In this document: one piece after another, positions 32,446 to 43,200 of the stretch
Numbering within the stretch: position 1 is the stretch's first letter
Layout: every line of letters starts with the position of its first letter
Source: Lotus japonicus
Taxonomy: Eukaryota; Streptophyta; Magnoliopsida; Fabales; Fabaceae
Reading direction: 5' to 3'
Assembly (NCBI RefSeq): GCF_012489685.1
Contig: NC_080043.1
Span: forward strand, 42,981,127-43,045,126
DNA length: 64,000 nt
Position numbers and translations under genes: made by a program
The notes under the pieces: generated by a model
Databases searched by the model: none
The model's input: the letters and a program-made list of their open reading frames with translations, nothing else
What the model was told of the DNA's origin: nothing

Positions 32446-32801
32446 CCAAAAATAACATTTTTTTTTTGGTCAACAACTTACGATTTCATTCATGGTAAAA
32501 TAACCCGTTACAAGGTGAACAGAAGCCCACAAGAGTAGGATTGCCAGACTACATAAACAAATACAAGAGAAATGACAATACCAGCTTAACTCTAGAAATA
32601 AAATCTAAATGGCAAGTAGATCTAGTAGTCAAGTAAAGGCGCGTGTAGAGTCATCAAAACTGGAGAAAGCCATGTCGCAGGGACCCTCGTGAAAAGAGAG
32701 AGGAGAGAACGCATAGGATATAACGCCTATGTGGAACCACTCGAGGGCAATCTACAACAAGTTAGCATGATGCTCTAAGTCTGTACCTTGTGAGAGTTCC
32801 A

Positions 32802-35800
32802 TTACCGGGGGATATCAAAGGCAAGTGCTTGGATAATAGCAGGGGGCGGGTTGGTAAACCAGTACATAGGTAGGTTCCTCTCTCTTTGGAGCTTTGCCAG
32901 AAGGTGCGCAACTCCATTACCCTCTCTCTTAGTCTAAGAGAAGCTGCAGACAGGGATTTGTGTGCACAACTCTTTTATATCTGCTAGTATAGCATGAACC
33001 TCCCTTAAGTTTTTCTCACCCTTACACGCTCGAATAAGCTCTTGGTTGTCTGACTCAATGATGACCTTTTGAAGTTGTAGGTTGATTGCTAGAGAAATGG
33101 CTTCCCGAATTCCCTGAGCCTCAGCAGCAAGAGGGGAGTGAGAGAGTCCTGTCCAAGTAGTTCCTGCCATTCTAGTTCCAGTAATGTCTCTGATTATGCA
33201 GGCTGTGGCGCTTATAGGGGAATCCTTGTTCCAAGCTGCATCAGTATTAATTTTCAGTGTATCACTTGGGGGAGGCTTCCATCTTGCAATAGTTGTTGGG
33301 CCATCCTGGTGAGTCAATGGGCCATTCTTGTCTTCCCTTCTGCTAAGTAGTCTTTATGTTGCAATCTCGCCTTGATAATGGTGGAATGTGGGTTCAGGGG
33401 TTTGGATTGGAACACTAACTCATTTCTGCTTTTCCAAATTTGCCAAAGGGTAAATCCCAGTAGTGATATGCCATCTGGGTTGCCCTTGTACACTGTGAGA
33501 AGGTTCTCAGTCGTGTCCAGTAACCACACATCAAACCGGGTGATATTGGAGGCTTCTATAGGCATGTGGAGGCTCGAACCGAACCAAACAGGACGAGTCC
33601 AAGGGCAAAGGAGCAGGAGGTGTTCCACCGTTTCAACTTGGGCTAGGCAAATTGGACAGAGGGGAGAAGGCGAGCACCTCCTTCTATTGAGATTTTCCTT
33701 AACTGGTAAGGCATTTTGACATGCTTTCCAGAGGATAATCTTAATCTTCTGGGGTAGGGAGCTGTTCCAGATATGCTTCCAGATTTTAGGTCGATGTTGA
33801 AGGAGGTAGTGGAGGAGGTGGAGGGTGGGTTGGCTTCAAACTTGGCCACATGATACCCTGTTTTGACAGTGTAGTCCCCTGTGTTAGTGTGTGGCCAGAC
33901 AAGCTTATCCACGACCCCGGTGATGCTGATTGGAGTTTGCAGGACTTTCGTTGCTACAACAGGTGGTAAGAGCGATCTGATTTTTGTGCTATCCCATCTC
34001 TTGGTAGAGTTGTCAATGAGGTCAGCTACCTTAGAAGCAGCTGGGTTCGTGAAGTCTTCCAGAGATTCTCCTGACCAAAGCCATCGGTCTTGCCACAGAT
34101 TTATGCTTGCCCCAGTGCCCACTGCCCATCTACAGTTACGCTTGAGGAAGTCCCTACCCTGTAAGAGACTTTGCCAGACCCAAGATGGGTTTCTTCCCCT
34201 GTTTGCTGAAAGGAAATTTGAATTTGGAAAATACAGAGCTTTAAGCGTCCTTACCCAAACAGAGTCAGGTTCGTGGATTACCCTCCAAGCTTGCTTTGCC
34301 AGGTTGGATATGTTGGTGTGCTGGAATTCGCGAAAGCCCATCCCTCCATCGCTCTTGCATTTGGTCATGATCTCCCAGCTTCTCCAGTGGATCCCCTTGC
34401 CATTTTCATTATTGTTCCACCAAAAATTGGACACCGCAGCATTGAGTGTGGCACAGAAAGACTTGGGGAACTGAATGAGGGCCATGGCATAGGTAGGTAC
34501 CGCTTGAATGACTGATTTTATCAGGACCTCCTTGCCGGCCTGGTTTAGGAGGTTCTCCTTCCAGCTGGCCATCTTTCCCTGGATGTTTTCCCGAATCCAA
34601 TCCAACGATTGAACCTTAGATCTGCCCCAAATGGCAGGTAAGCCCAAGTACTTGCCGGGGTCTTCCCAACACTGAATCCCCAGGATGTTAGAAAGTATGG
34701 TGCGGGTGTTGTGGTTGAGGAATTTACTGCAGATGATGCCAGACTTGGAGGTGTTGACACATTGCCCTGAGGCCAAGGAGTACATGTTAAGAATGTGGAT
34801 GATGTTGTACGCCTCTTGGGGGGTTGCTCTGGCAAATATGAGTGAGTCGTCGGCAAAGAAGAGGTGTGAGAGATGAGGGCTAGTGGGAGCAATGCTAACG
34901 CCTTGGATCAGATTATTAGCTTGGGCCTTAATAAACATTTGGGAGAGGACATCTGTGGCAATGACAAAAAGGTATGGGGATAGTGGGTCACCTTGGCGGA
35001 GTCCTCTCTGTGGAAAAACCTTGTTGCTAATAAAACCATTGACCTTGTATCGGTAAGACACACTCTTAACCAGCTTCATAACTCGATCTATCCATCTTTC
35101 ATCAAAACCTTGGGTTCGGAGGGCGACTTCCAAGAAGTTCCACTCTAACCTGTCATACGCCTTACTCATGTCAAGCTTGATGGCAAGGTTGTTCTTATGT
35201 TCTCTGCCCCTCTTGGAAATAGAGTGAAAGATCTCTTGTGCAATTGTTATGTTATCTTGTATGTATCTACCTCCTACAAAAGCACTCTGGAAGGGAGAGA
35301 TAATATCCTTGAGGCCTCCTTTGAGTCGGTTGACAATTATCTTGGATATAATCTTGTATAAGAAATTACAGCAACTGATGGGCCTATATTGGGAAACTTT
35401 CTCAGGTTGTGGAATTTTGGGCACCAAGGCAACTAAGGTTTCATTAATCTCTGAAGGCAAGGCCCCTGTGTTAAAGAAATTAAGGACAGCTGAGCACACA
35501 CTTTCCTTTATAATCTCCCAATGCTTTTTGTAAAAGTGCCCATTGAGCCCATCTGGGCCCGGGGCTTTGAGGCTCCCTAGGCCTTCAATAGCAGCTACTA
35601 TTTCTTCCACTGTAATCTCCTCAGTAAGTTCATGATTGAATTGGGTCGTGACCTTTGGGGTGATGGACCGCATGCATTCACTCAGATGGGTGGTGGGCTC
35701 CGATTGAAAAACCCCTTGGAAGTGCTGGACTATGCCTGACATTACGTTGGGTTGCCCTTCAAGCCACTCACCTTGCTCATTCTGGATTCTATTTAACCGG

Positions 35801-36915
35801 TTTCTGCTGCGCCTTTGGATAGTTGTGGCGTGAAAATATTTTGTATTTCGGTCTCCCCATTTAGCCCATTTCAGCCTTGATCTTTGAAGCCAGTACATTT
35901 CCTCTTGCTTCCAAAGTTCATTGATGCGTGATCTGATAGTCCCAACTTCCTCCCAGTCAATCTGGTCCTGAGCCTTGTTCAACGTGTCTTTAAGGGCAGC
36001 TTTTAATTGATTGATTTCACCAATCGCTACAGAGAAGGTTTTTTTGTGCCAGTGCATTAATTTTCGCTTACAATTTCCTTGATTCTTTAGGAGTAGCCGC
36101 CAAGGGTCTTCACCTTCTCTAGGACTGTCCCAACTAGCTGCAATGACATCCTTGCATTCCTCTTTTTCATCCTAGAAAATTTCATATCTAAATTGTTTGC
36201 CACTTCTCGTGTTGGGTGTTGGTTCCAGGAAGATGGGAGAGTGATCGGACCCAACCGTGGGGTAAGCTGTCGAAGAAGCATGAGGGTGAATCTGTCTCCA
36301 AGCCCAATTAACAAAAACTCTGTCGAGTTTCTCCCGAGTGATGATATTATTTCTTGGGTTACTATGCCACGTGAAACGACAACCCTTCAAATCCAGTTCA
36401 ACAAGCCCAGCCTCCTGGACGAAGGTTCTGAAACGCTGTATTCTTCTCACGGGTTGCAGTCTAAGTCCCTCCTTCTCCTGCTGGTTGAGGATGTCATTGA
36501 AATCCCCAACACAGCACCATGGGATGGTATGGTCAGTGTGTAATCTACTGATTGTGTTCCAGAGATGGCCTCGTCTGGTGGGTTCTGGGTCACCGTAGGT
36601 AAAGGTGCATATCCAGCTTTTGTTGTCCGCAATTTCCGTGATAGCAGCATGAATAAAATTATTGTGGGAGGATAAAATCTCAATTTTGGTGTCATCCTGC
36701 CAGAGGAGACACAAACCTCCGGAGAAGCCTCTAGCACCCACTGTGAAGGAGTGTTTAAACCTCAGTCTACGTCTCACTTGCTCGATCCTGTTCCTCTGGG
36801 CTCTGGTCTCCATGAGAAACAGAATGGACAGTCGGAGTTTGCAGGTCAGGGCCTGCAACTCTCTCATTGTTGTGGTGGCCGCCACACCACGACAATTCCA
36901 GCTTAATGTACTCAT
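32802..36915 (-). pseudogene. LINE ORF2: endonuclease, reverse transcriptase, RNase H (broken)
   Basis: Endonuclease at 36915-36175 (LSWNCRG start, FMETR, GDFND, GSDHSPI), interrupted by TAG 36172-36174. RT follows in the same frame from 36171 to about 33805: motifs YRPISCCN, KLDMSKAYDRLEW, RGLRQGDPLSPYLF and the catalytic FADD at 34846-34857. A frameshift near 33805 leads to the zf-RVT segment (CPICLAQVETVEHLLLLCPW, about 33655-33600), and a second shift near 33315 leads to an RNase H domain (KINTDAAW start, 33317-32937) that ends prematurely at TAG 32934-32936. The frame then continues to a final TAA at 32802-32804. Both nonsense codons sit where plant L1 proteins have Trp. It cannot encode an active enzyme. 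Confidence 0.9.
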
Positions 36916-38633
36916 GGTCCCGGTGGGGGCATGATTGGGCCCGCCTCCTCGGCCATATTATCAAAGGTGTTGGGGTAGCTTTCTGGGAAAAGTTCATGTA
37001 GGTCTTGTGCATTTGCTCTGGTATCCTCCTTTTCCTTCTTCCTTCTCTTGACAATAGTTCCCACAAAGTCCCTAGTAGGGTCGGAGAACTTCTCCCTGTT
37101 CCTCTTCAGATTGAGCACTTCAGATAGGTTGTATGATAGTTGGTTGATTTGGTATTGGTTGGTGGGGATAATGGACGTGTTTAGTTCAGGGTTCTCTTCT
37201 GGAGGGAATTCTACTGTGTAGTTGGGTGTGGGGTTTGTTGGGGGAGGTGGGTTTGCTATTCTGGCTGGTTCCAGGGAGGGGTTAGATGGTGGGTTGGTTT
37301 GTGTTGGATTAGGAGTGGAGGGTACTTTCTGTTTGCATTTTTCGAATTCCTGGGCTGTGAGGGTAATACCAAAGTGGCTAGTGCTGTAGACTTTTGGGCT
37401 GTTATATTCCATAGTTATTGCAGGGAAGGTTTGACCAATATCTTCTTGAACTGGGTCCAAGTGAGAGAGGTTAGCGGGCCCCAGTCCAACTCTATGTTTG
37501 CCTCCTCTGAGATCAGTGGTTGTTAGATTCAGGTTGGTTTTTTCGTATGGGCCTGGTGGGGTAGTGTGCAGGTCATAGTGTTGACTAGGGTGGGCCCGAT
37601 TGTTTAGGTTGGTCAGGTCACTGGCATAGGCTGAGGGTGGGAATATGGTGGAGGGATTAAGGTTAAAGGGGTCAACGCTTTTCACAGCCAACGGCTCTTG
37701 TTGTCTGGTAGTGGCAGGGCTCTGAGTGGGAGTACCATGGTGACGTGATGGGAAAGGGTCAAAGGTAATAGCTTCGTCGTGTTGCCTGCAGTGAGGATCT
37801 TTGTCAGGTTCAGAGATGTCATCAGGATCCACGTCAGCGGACACTTCAGCCCTACTTCCCTCATTTGATTTCTCCGAATTCCGTTTGGCTTCCGCCGCCA
37901 CCACCGCTAGGGGAAGGGCTGAGGGAGCACCGGTCTTAGGGCCATATCTGGGTTTGTTCCGATCAAAGGCCGCCATGGCCCTGCTGAGTTTGCACTTTTT
38001 GTAGTCATGGCCGACGATACCACAGGTGTAGCAGAAATCAAGTAAGCGCTCATACCTTATTGATGCCCAGACCTTCGGCATGTCCTTCCGGGGTATCCAG
38101 ACTCCAGCTAGCAGGGGCCTTCTTACATTGACAAGGACCCTTGCTCCGAGAAAGGGCCGGAGAAGTTGGTTTCCCACCACTGGGTTTTCTACCTCCAGAA
38201 CTGAGCCGACATTGATAGCTATTTTGAGTGCGATTTTGGTATTCATGGTAGCAAGGGGCATTCCATGGATTTGGATCCAGAAGGGGATTTGGTGGAAGTT
38301 TATTTCTTGTAGGGTTGCATCTGGGTTCCACCTCTGGAGGCTAATGAGGTGGCTCATGACTGTCCAAGGGGTGCCATTGTGTATTCGTGTAGCTTCCATC
38401 TCCGAACCAAGTTGGAAATGGAAGAGGTTTGGACCCAGGTCACTGATCTGCAGATGGTCAGGAGATCCCCAAGCCCGGGAGATTAGCTCCTTGACAGCAT
38501 TCTTGTTAAGAGGTCTTTCAGCAAGGATCTTTCCCACTAGAGACGAGGAATGGTCTTTGGTGTTTTCAAGCTCCTCCTCCGCGATAGTAATGGTGATGTC
38601 GCCCTTCGGGTCATGTTGTAGTTGTTCATTCAT
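36912..38633 (-). CDS. LINE ORF1 protein (DUF4283 + CCHC zinc knuckle)
   Basis: 573 codons, uninterrupted. Residues about 25-200 form a DUF4283 domain (motifs LVGKIL, AWGSPD, FHFQLGSE, NGTPWTVMSHL, FWIQIHGMPL). The knuckle CYTCGIVGHDYKKC is at 201-214 (C201, C204, H209, C214). The remainder is Pro/Thr/Asn-rich and probably disordered. Such proteins are expected to bind the element's RNA. The stop codon overlaps the start of ORF2 (ATGA at 36912-36915), a layout suggesting termination-reinitiation. The start is the first Met of the frame, after a G-rich leader. Confidence 0.85.
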   Translation of the reverse strand: MNEQLQHDPKGDITITIAEEELENTKDHSSSLVGKILAERPLNKNAVKELISRAWGSPDHLQISDLGPNLFHFQLGSEMEATRIHNGTPWTVMSHLISLQRWNPDATLQEINFHQIPFWIQIHGMPLATMNTKIALKIAINVGSVLEVENPVVGNQLLRPFLGARVLVNVRRPLLAGVWIPRKDMPKVWASIRYERLLDFCYTCGIVGHDYKKCKLSRAMAAFDRNKPRYGPKTGAPSALPLAVVAAEAKRNSEKSNEGSRAEVSADVDPDDISEPDKDPHCRQHDEAITFDPFPSRHHGTPTQSPATTRQQEPLAVKSVDPFNLNPSTIFPPSAYASDLTNLNNRAHPSQHYDLHTTPPGPYEKTNLNLTTTDLRGGKHRVGLGPANLSHLDPVQEDIGQTFPAITMEYNSPKVYSTSHFGITLTAQEFEKCKQKVPSTPNPTQTNPPSNPSLEPARIANPPPPTNPTPNYTVEFPPEENPELNTSIIPTNQYQINQLSYNLSEVLNLKRNREKFSDPTRDFVGTIVKRRKKEKEDTRANAQDLHELFPESYPNTFDNMAEEAGPIMPPPGP

Positions 38634-38997
38634 GATGCAGGGGAATAGGCGAAAGTGGGAAAGTAGCAGAGGAGGGTTTGGTTGGTGTGTGTGAGATTTG
38701 GGAGATGTGGTGAGGATGTGTTTGGGGTAGGAGAGGGTAGGGGTAGTGAGAGGTGTAGAGAGAATAGTATTATCTATGTTGTGAGGTTACACAGAGAAGC
38801 GGTAGGGATGAGTAGGGGTAGTAAGGTAGGGCAGGGCAGACAGTAGTAGCAAGACAGCGAGGCTACACAGAGGTAGCAAGGGCTACACGGTGGTAGACAG
38901 GGCTCCACTATTGGGAGAGAAAACTACACGGTGGTAGACATAAAGCCGAGAGACTTAATTTGAGCAATTGAAACTATATGGACCAAAATCATAACAT

Positions 38998-39014
38998 ATT
39001 TATCTTAAGAGCCA
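38998..39014. other. Short spacer between LINE and duplicate
   Basis: Seventeen bases separate the LINE target-site duplication from the 700-bp duplicate, so the LINE landed at its edge. Confidence 0.6.
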
Positions 39015-39712
39015 ACTTTAATTTTAACCAATGACAAAGTATTGAAAATATTATTGAAAAAGAGTGTTGGTAGTATTTTTCTTGTCCAATGACTCCGGGT
39101 CATGATTAATTATGTGATTTGAGGCTTGGGCTCAAATGGCCAAACCTTAACCCATAATAAAATCTAAATATAAACGAGCTTGTGCCATACTCGGGCAATC
39201 TAATTATGTGGTTTTTATCATTTTTCTCTCTAGTTTAGCTTTGGGGCCCGGCCCCTTTGTACTCTCCCATTTTGGAGAACTTGTTTGGGATTTTAAGCCC
39301 GTGATATCAATTAACAAACAACCTTCGACAAAAACAAAAACATTCTTTTTGTAGAGCTATGTCGATTGGTTGTAAATCGTTGTACGTGGGCCAAGATGGT
39401 TTCGCACACCATCACCATTAATGAAATTATTAACCTTCCCCAAAATTAATATATCATATCAATTCGAATTGATTCTTTATTCTTAGTAACCAAAAAAAAT
39501 AATCACCATTAGATGATAAGAGCTGATCCTCTTATGATGACTAGTGCTAAATATTACTATCGAAAACTCTCTAATAAGGTGTTGTTGATAAAATATGCTT
39601 TACAAAAAGAAAAAAAAGGTGTTGTTGATAAATAATAAACTCATGCATGTTAATACAAAACTGAAGATAGACTAAACTGAATAACCAAATTCATATTACA
39701 GCGGGCCCAACT
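39015..39712. repeat. 700-bp dispersed duplicate, copy 2
   Basis: Near-identical, same-orientation copy of 14867-15566. The flanks on both sides are unrelated to those of copy 1. Confidence 0.9.
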
Positions 39713-39967
39713 CATTGAAGCTGAATGCCTTTCTAGCTCTTCTGTCTTTTTCTGTGGGATTGGTAAGAAGCCAAGAAATTGTAAATAAAAGTAGGGTGTA
39801 AGATGTATTATATTTGGACAAATTCTAAGGCCAGGTAGGAAAAGGATTAGAGGGACTTAGATGTGAATGGTGCAGATGGATTCAAAAGAAACATTTCTAG
39901 GAAAACTCATTATCTCATTCTGGACGAGGTGTATAAACAGTTTCAGTTTGGAAAACAACGTTATTTA
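39713..39967. other. Insertion-site flank of Tat element
   Basis: Contains a 35-codon open frame from 39863 that is interrupted at the Tat insertion and closes after four more codons on the other side (49777 onward). No recognisable protein; probably not coding. Confidence 0.4.
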
Positions 39968-39972
39968 GAAAT

Positions 39973-40198
39973 TGGACTGATATGGGCGGACCGAATCACT
40001 TTACTTTGGGTTTATCATTATCGTGTAACAAATGGGCCGGGCAACCCATGGTCCAGCCGGGCCAAAACCCAAGCTATAAATAAAAGAGGACCGCCCAAGC
40101 GGTGGGGATCCTATCATTTCACGCATTTTACTCACTTTGTTTACTCTCGCTTGCTCTCGATATTGGTTAGCCTTAGTCTGCGGTTCCATACCGGAACA
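39973..40198 (+). repeat. 5' LTR of Tat element (226 bp)
   Basis: The start was set at TGGAC because this pentamer precedes both LTR copies and only then does GAAAT flank both ends as a TSD. It contains TATAAATA at 40075-40082 as the likely promoter. Very short for a 9.8-kb element. Confidence 0.93.
40075..40082 (+). promoter_or_regulatory. TATA box in Tat 5' LTR
   Basis: TATAAATA about 120 bp before the LTR end, with downstream AGAGGACC as a plausible transcript start region. Confidence 0.7.
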
Positions 40199-40216
40199 TT
40201 GGCGCCCACCGTGGGG
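40199..40216 (+). other. Tat primer-binding site
   Basis: TTGGCGCCCACCGTGGGG immediately after the left LTR, a PBS form common in Tat-lineage elements. I do not assign the tRNA. Confidence 0.8.
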
Positions 40217-40252
40217 CCTTGGATACTTTCCTAGGCTTCGTTTCTCATCGCG

Positions 40253-43200
40253 ATGGTGACTCGATCCGGGGCGAACGGAGAGAGGAATCATGTTCAACAA
40301 AATGATGTTCCTCCCGATGTTCTTTAGCGGATCATGGACGATCTCAATGAACTTCGTCAACATAATCAGCAGTTGCAAAATCAACTTACTGATCTTAATC
40401 AGACTCAGGGTTTACGAGAGGGCGATCGAAGAATGGCTGAGACGGTGGTGGACTTTCAACCTTTCACAGAGGAAATAGCGAACACTGCCGTCCCAGACAA
40501 TTTGAAGACGTTGAAGCTTGATTCTTACTATGGCGATTCAGATCCAAAGGACCATTTAGTGTATTTCAACACGAAAATGGTCATTGTAGGCGCATCAGAT
40601 GCGTTGAAGTGCAAAATGTTACCGTCAACTTTTAAGAAATCGGCGATGATTTGGTTTACAACTCTACCGTCAAGGTCAATCGTCAATTTCACAGAATTAT
40701 CTACAAAATTCTTGTCTCAGTTTTCTACCAGTCGTGCACAAAAAGTGACTCCGGCGACATTATTCAACATTCGGCAGGGAGTAAATGAGACTTTGCAATC
40801 TTATATGGGGCGTTTCAATCAACTATCTGTTCATTTGGAGGATAAGATGCCAGAAATTTGCATTGCAGCCTTTGAATTGGGTTTGAGGCCGGGCGGTCTA
40901 AACAGTAATTTAAGCAGGAAACCGGTGGAAACAATGGTGCACCTACGCGAAAGGGTTCAAGGATACATTAGGGAGGAGCAAAGTGATCAGATCAAGAATA
41001 ACCGCCCGAATGCGGTGGTAACTGGGCAGAAACAGCAGTTCGAGGCGAGAAAAGGAGCGGTTACAGATCAATATTCGAAGGGATGGACCGAACGTGGCAA
41101 CGCAGGGTATAATAATCGTAACCGTTATGACGGCCGATTTGATAACCGTTCTAATTTCAAAAATCGTGCTCAACCGTATGGAGTGCGTGGGCCAGGACAT
41201 TCGATGATGTGGACTCGGAACCAAAATGACCGTGCAGTACCTTTGGCGGTTAATTTGACTGAAGCTTTGCACACGTGTTTGGAGGCGAATGTTATTCGTT
41301 TTCCACGGCAGCCAAAGCCGTCAACGGGTTACGTGGACAAGAAGAAGTGGTGCGAGTATCATAGGATTTCAGGGCATAATACTGATGACTGTTTTACTTT
41401 GAAGAAGGAGATTGATAAATTGATAAAGGCTGGGTATATGAAGCAGCTTGAGGGGCGAAGCAATTCAGATGAAGCAGGAACTTCAACAAGACGAACCGAA
41501 GATGGAAAAGAGATTGAGGGTGGTGGTCAAGATAGGCAATCGGATGGAAAAGCAAAGGGGCGAATTCATTCTATTTTTGGTGGATTTCGTGGCGGAGGAA
41601 TGACTAATTCAGCTCGTAAGAGGTACGTTCACTCCATTAATGCTGTTTACTCTAACGATTGGGGAAGTTGGGCAACCAATCAACCCGATATAACGTTTAC
41701 TGTGCGAGATTTTGAGGGAGTACAGCCTCACGAAGACGATCCAATTGTTGTAATGCTGAGGATTGCTGATTATGAAATTGAGAGGGTACTTCTGGATCAA
41801 GGAAGCTCGGCGGATTTGATTTATGGTGACGCTTTTGAAAAGTTGGGGCTAAATGAATCTGATTTGTTGCCTTATGATGGTTCTTTAGTGGGTTTTTCTG
41901 GAGAAAAAGTATTTGTTCGAGGATATGTGGAATTGAAAACTGTCTTTGGAGAAGGGAAGAATGCGGAGGCATTTGCTATTAAGTTTTTGGTAGTAAAATG
42001 TACTTCACCGTACAATGTACTCATTGGGAGGCCATCACTAAACAGATTGGGGGCGATCATTTCTACAAGACATTTAACGGCGAAGTATCCATTGAGCAAA
42101 GGAGGAGTTGGAATTTTAAAGGCTGATCAAATGGTTGCTCGAAAGTGTTATTCAGAATGTTTTAAGCAGTATGGGCACATGGGTAAGAAAGCAGTGAAAG
42201 AGGGGCATCGAGTCTATGAGGTGGATTTAGAACAGTCAGAAATTATTTTGGATCCTCGAGAAGGATTCAGTGAGTACAAGATGAAATCAGAAGAGGAAAC
42301 TAAGGCGATCCAAATTGGTGAGCGAAACTTGAAAGTTGGTGTCAATTTAACTACAAGTCAGGAAAACAGGTTGGTAAAATTATTATCTGAGAATATGGAT
42401 TTGTTTGCATGGAGTGCAAGAGATTTACCAGGAATCGATCCGGAATTTATATGTCACAAATTGGCTTTAAATCCCGGGGTGAAACCTATTGTTCAGTTTA
42501 AAAGAAAGATGGGCGAAGAAAAGGCAGAGGCTGTAAAGGTGGAAACAAATAAGTTACTGGAAGCTGGATTCATTAGGGAAGTAAAGTATCCAACTTGGTT
42601 GGCGAATGTTGTTATGGTGAAGAAGGCTAATGGCAAGTGGCGAATGTGCACAGATTATACAGATTTGAACAAGCACTGTCCTAAGGATTCTTATCCTTTA
42701 CCGAATATTGATAAGCTTGTGGATAGGGCATCTGGATTCGGAATGCTTAGCCTCATGGATGCATACTCAGGATATCATCAAATAAGAATGTATCAGCCTG
42801 ACGAGGAGAAAACAGCTTTCATGACAAATCAGGCGAACTATTGCTATCAGACTATGCCGTTTGGGCTGAAGAATGCGGGAGCAACATACCAAAGGTTGAT
42901 GGATAAGGTGTTTGACAAGCAGGTGGGGCGGAACATGGAGATTTATGTAGACGACATGGTGGTCAAGTCAGAGGAAATGGTGGCGCATTGTTCTGATCTC
43001 GAAGAAGCTTTTGGCGAACTAAGAAAGCATAACATGAGACTTAATCCGGAAAAGTGTTCGTTTGGAATTCAAAGCGGAAAGTTTTTGGGTTTCATGATCA
43101 CGAGGAGAGGAATTGAGGCGAACCCTGATAAGTGTAAGGCGATACTCGATATGCAGAGTCCAACCTCAGTTAAAGATGTGCAGAAGTTAACAGGAAGAAT

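Larger units (their letters stand above)
32458..38982 (-). mobile_element. L1-type LINE retrotransposon, near full length
   Basis: On the minus strand: 5' UTR (38634-38982, G-rich with repeated ACAGNGGTAG-like motifs), ORF1 36912-38633, ORF2 36915-32802 (damaged), 3' UTR and a poly(A) tail read as T-run 32458-32467. A candidate target-site duplication is CCAAAAATAACAT (32446-32458) at the tail end and CCAAAATCATAACAT (38983-38997) at the 5' end, differing by a 2-bp indel. Order of domains (DUF4283 and CCHC in ORF1; endonuclease, RT, zf-RVT, RNase H in ORF2) is that of plant L1 elements. It is recognisably complete but inactive because of stops and frameshifts in ORF2. Confidence 0.9.

Noticed and set aside
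33881..34474. 197-codon plus-strand ORF opposite LINE ORF2
   Set aside because: Shadow of the RT coding strand with no independent support.
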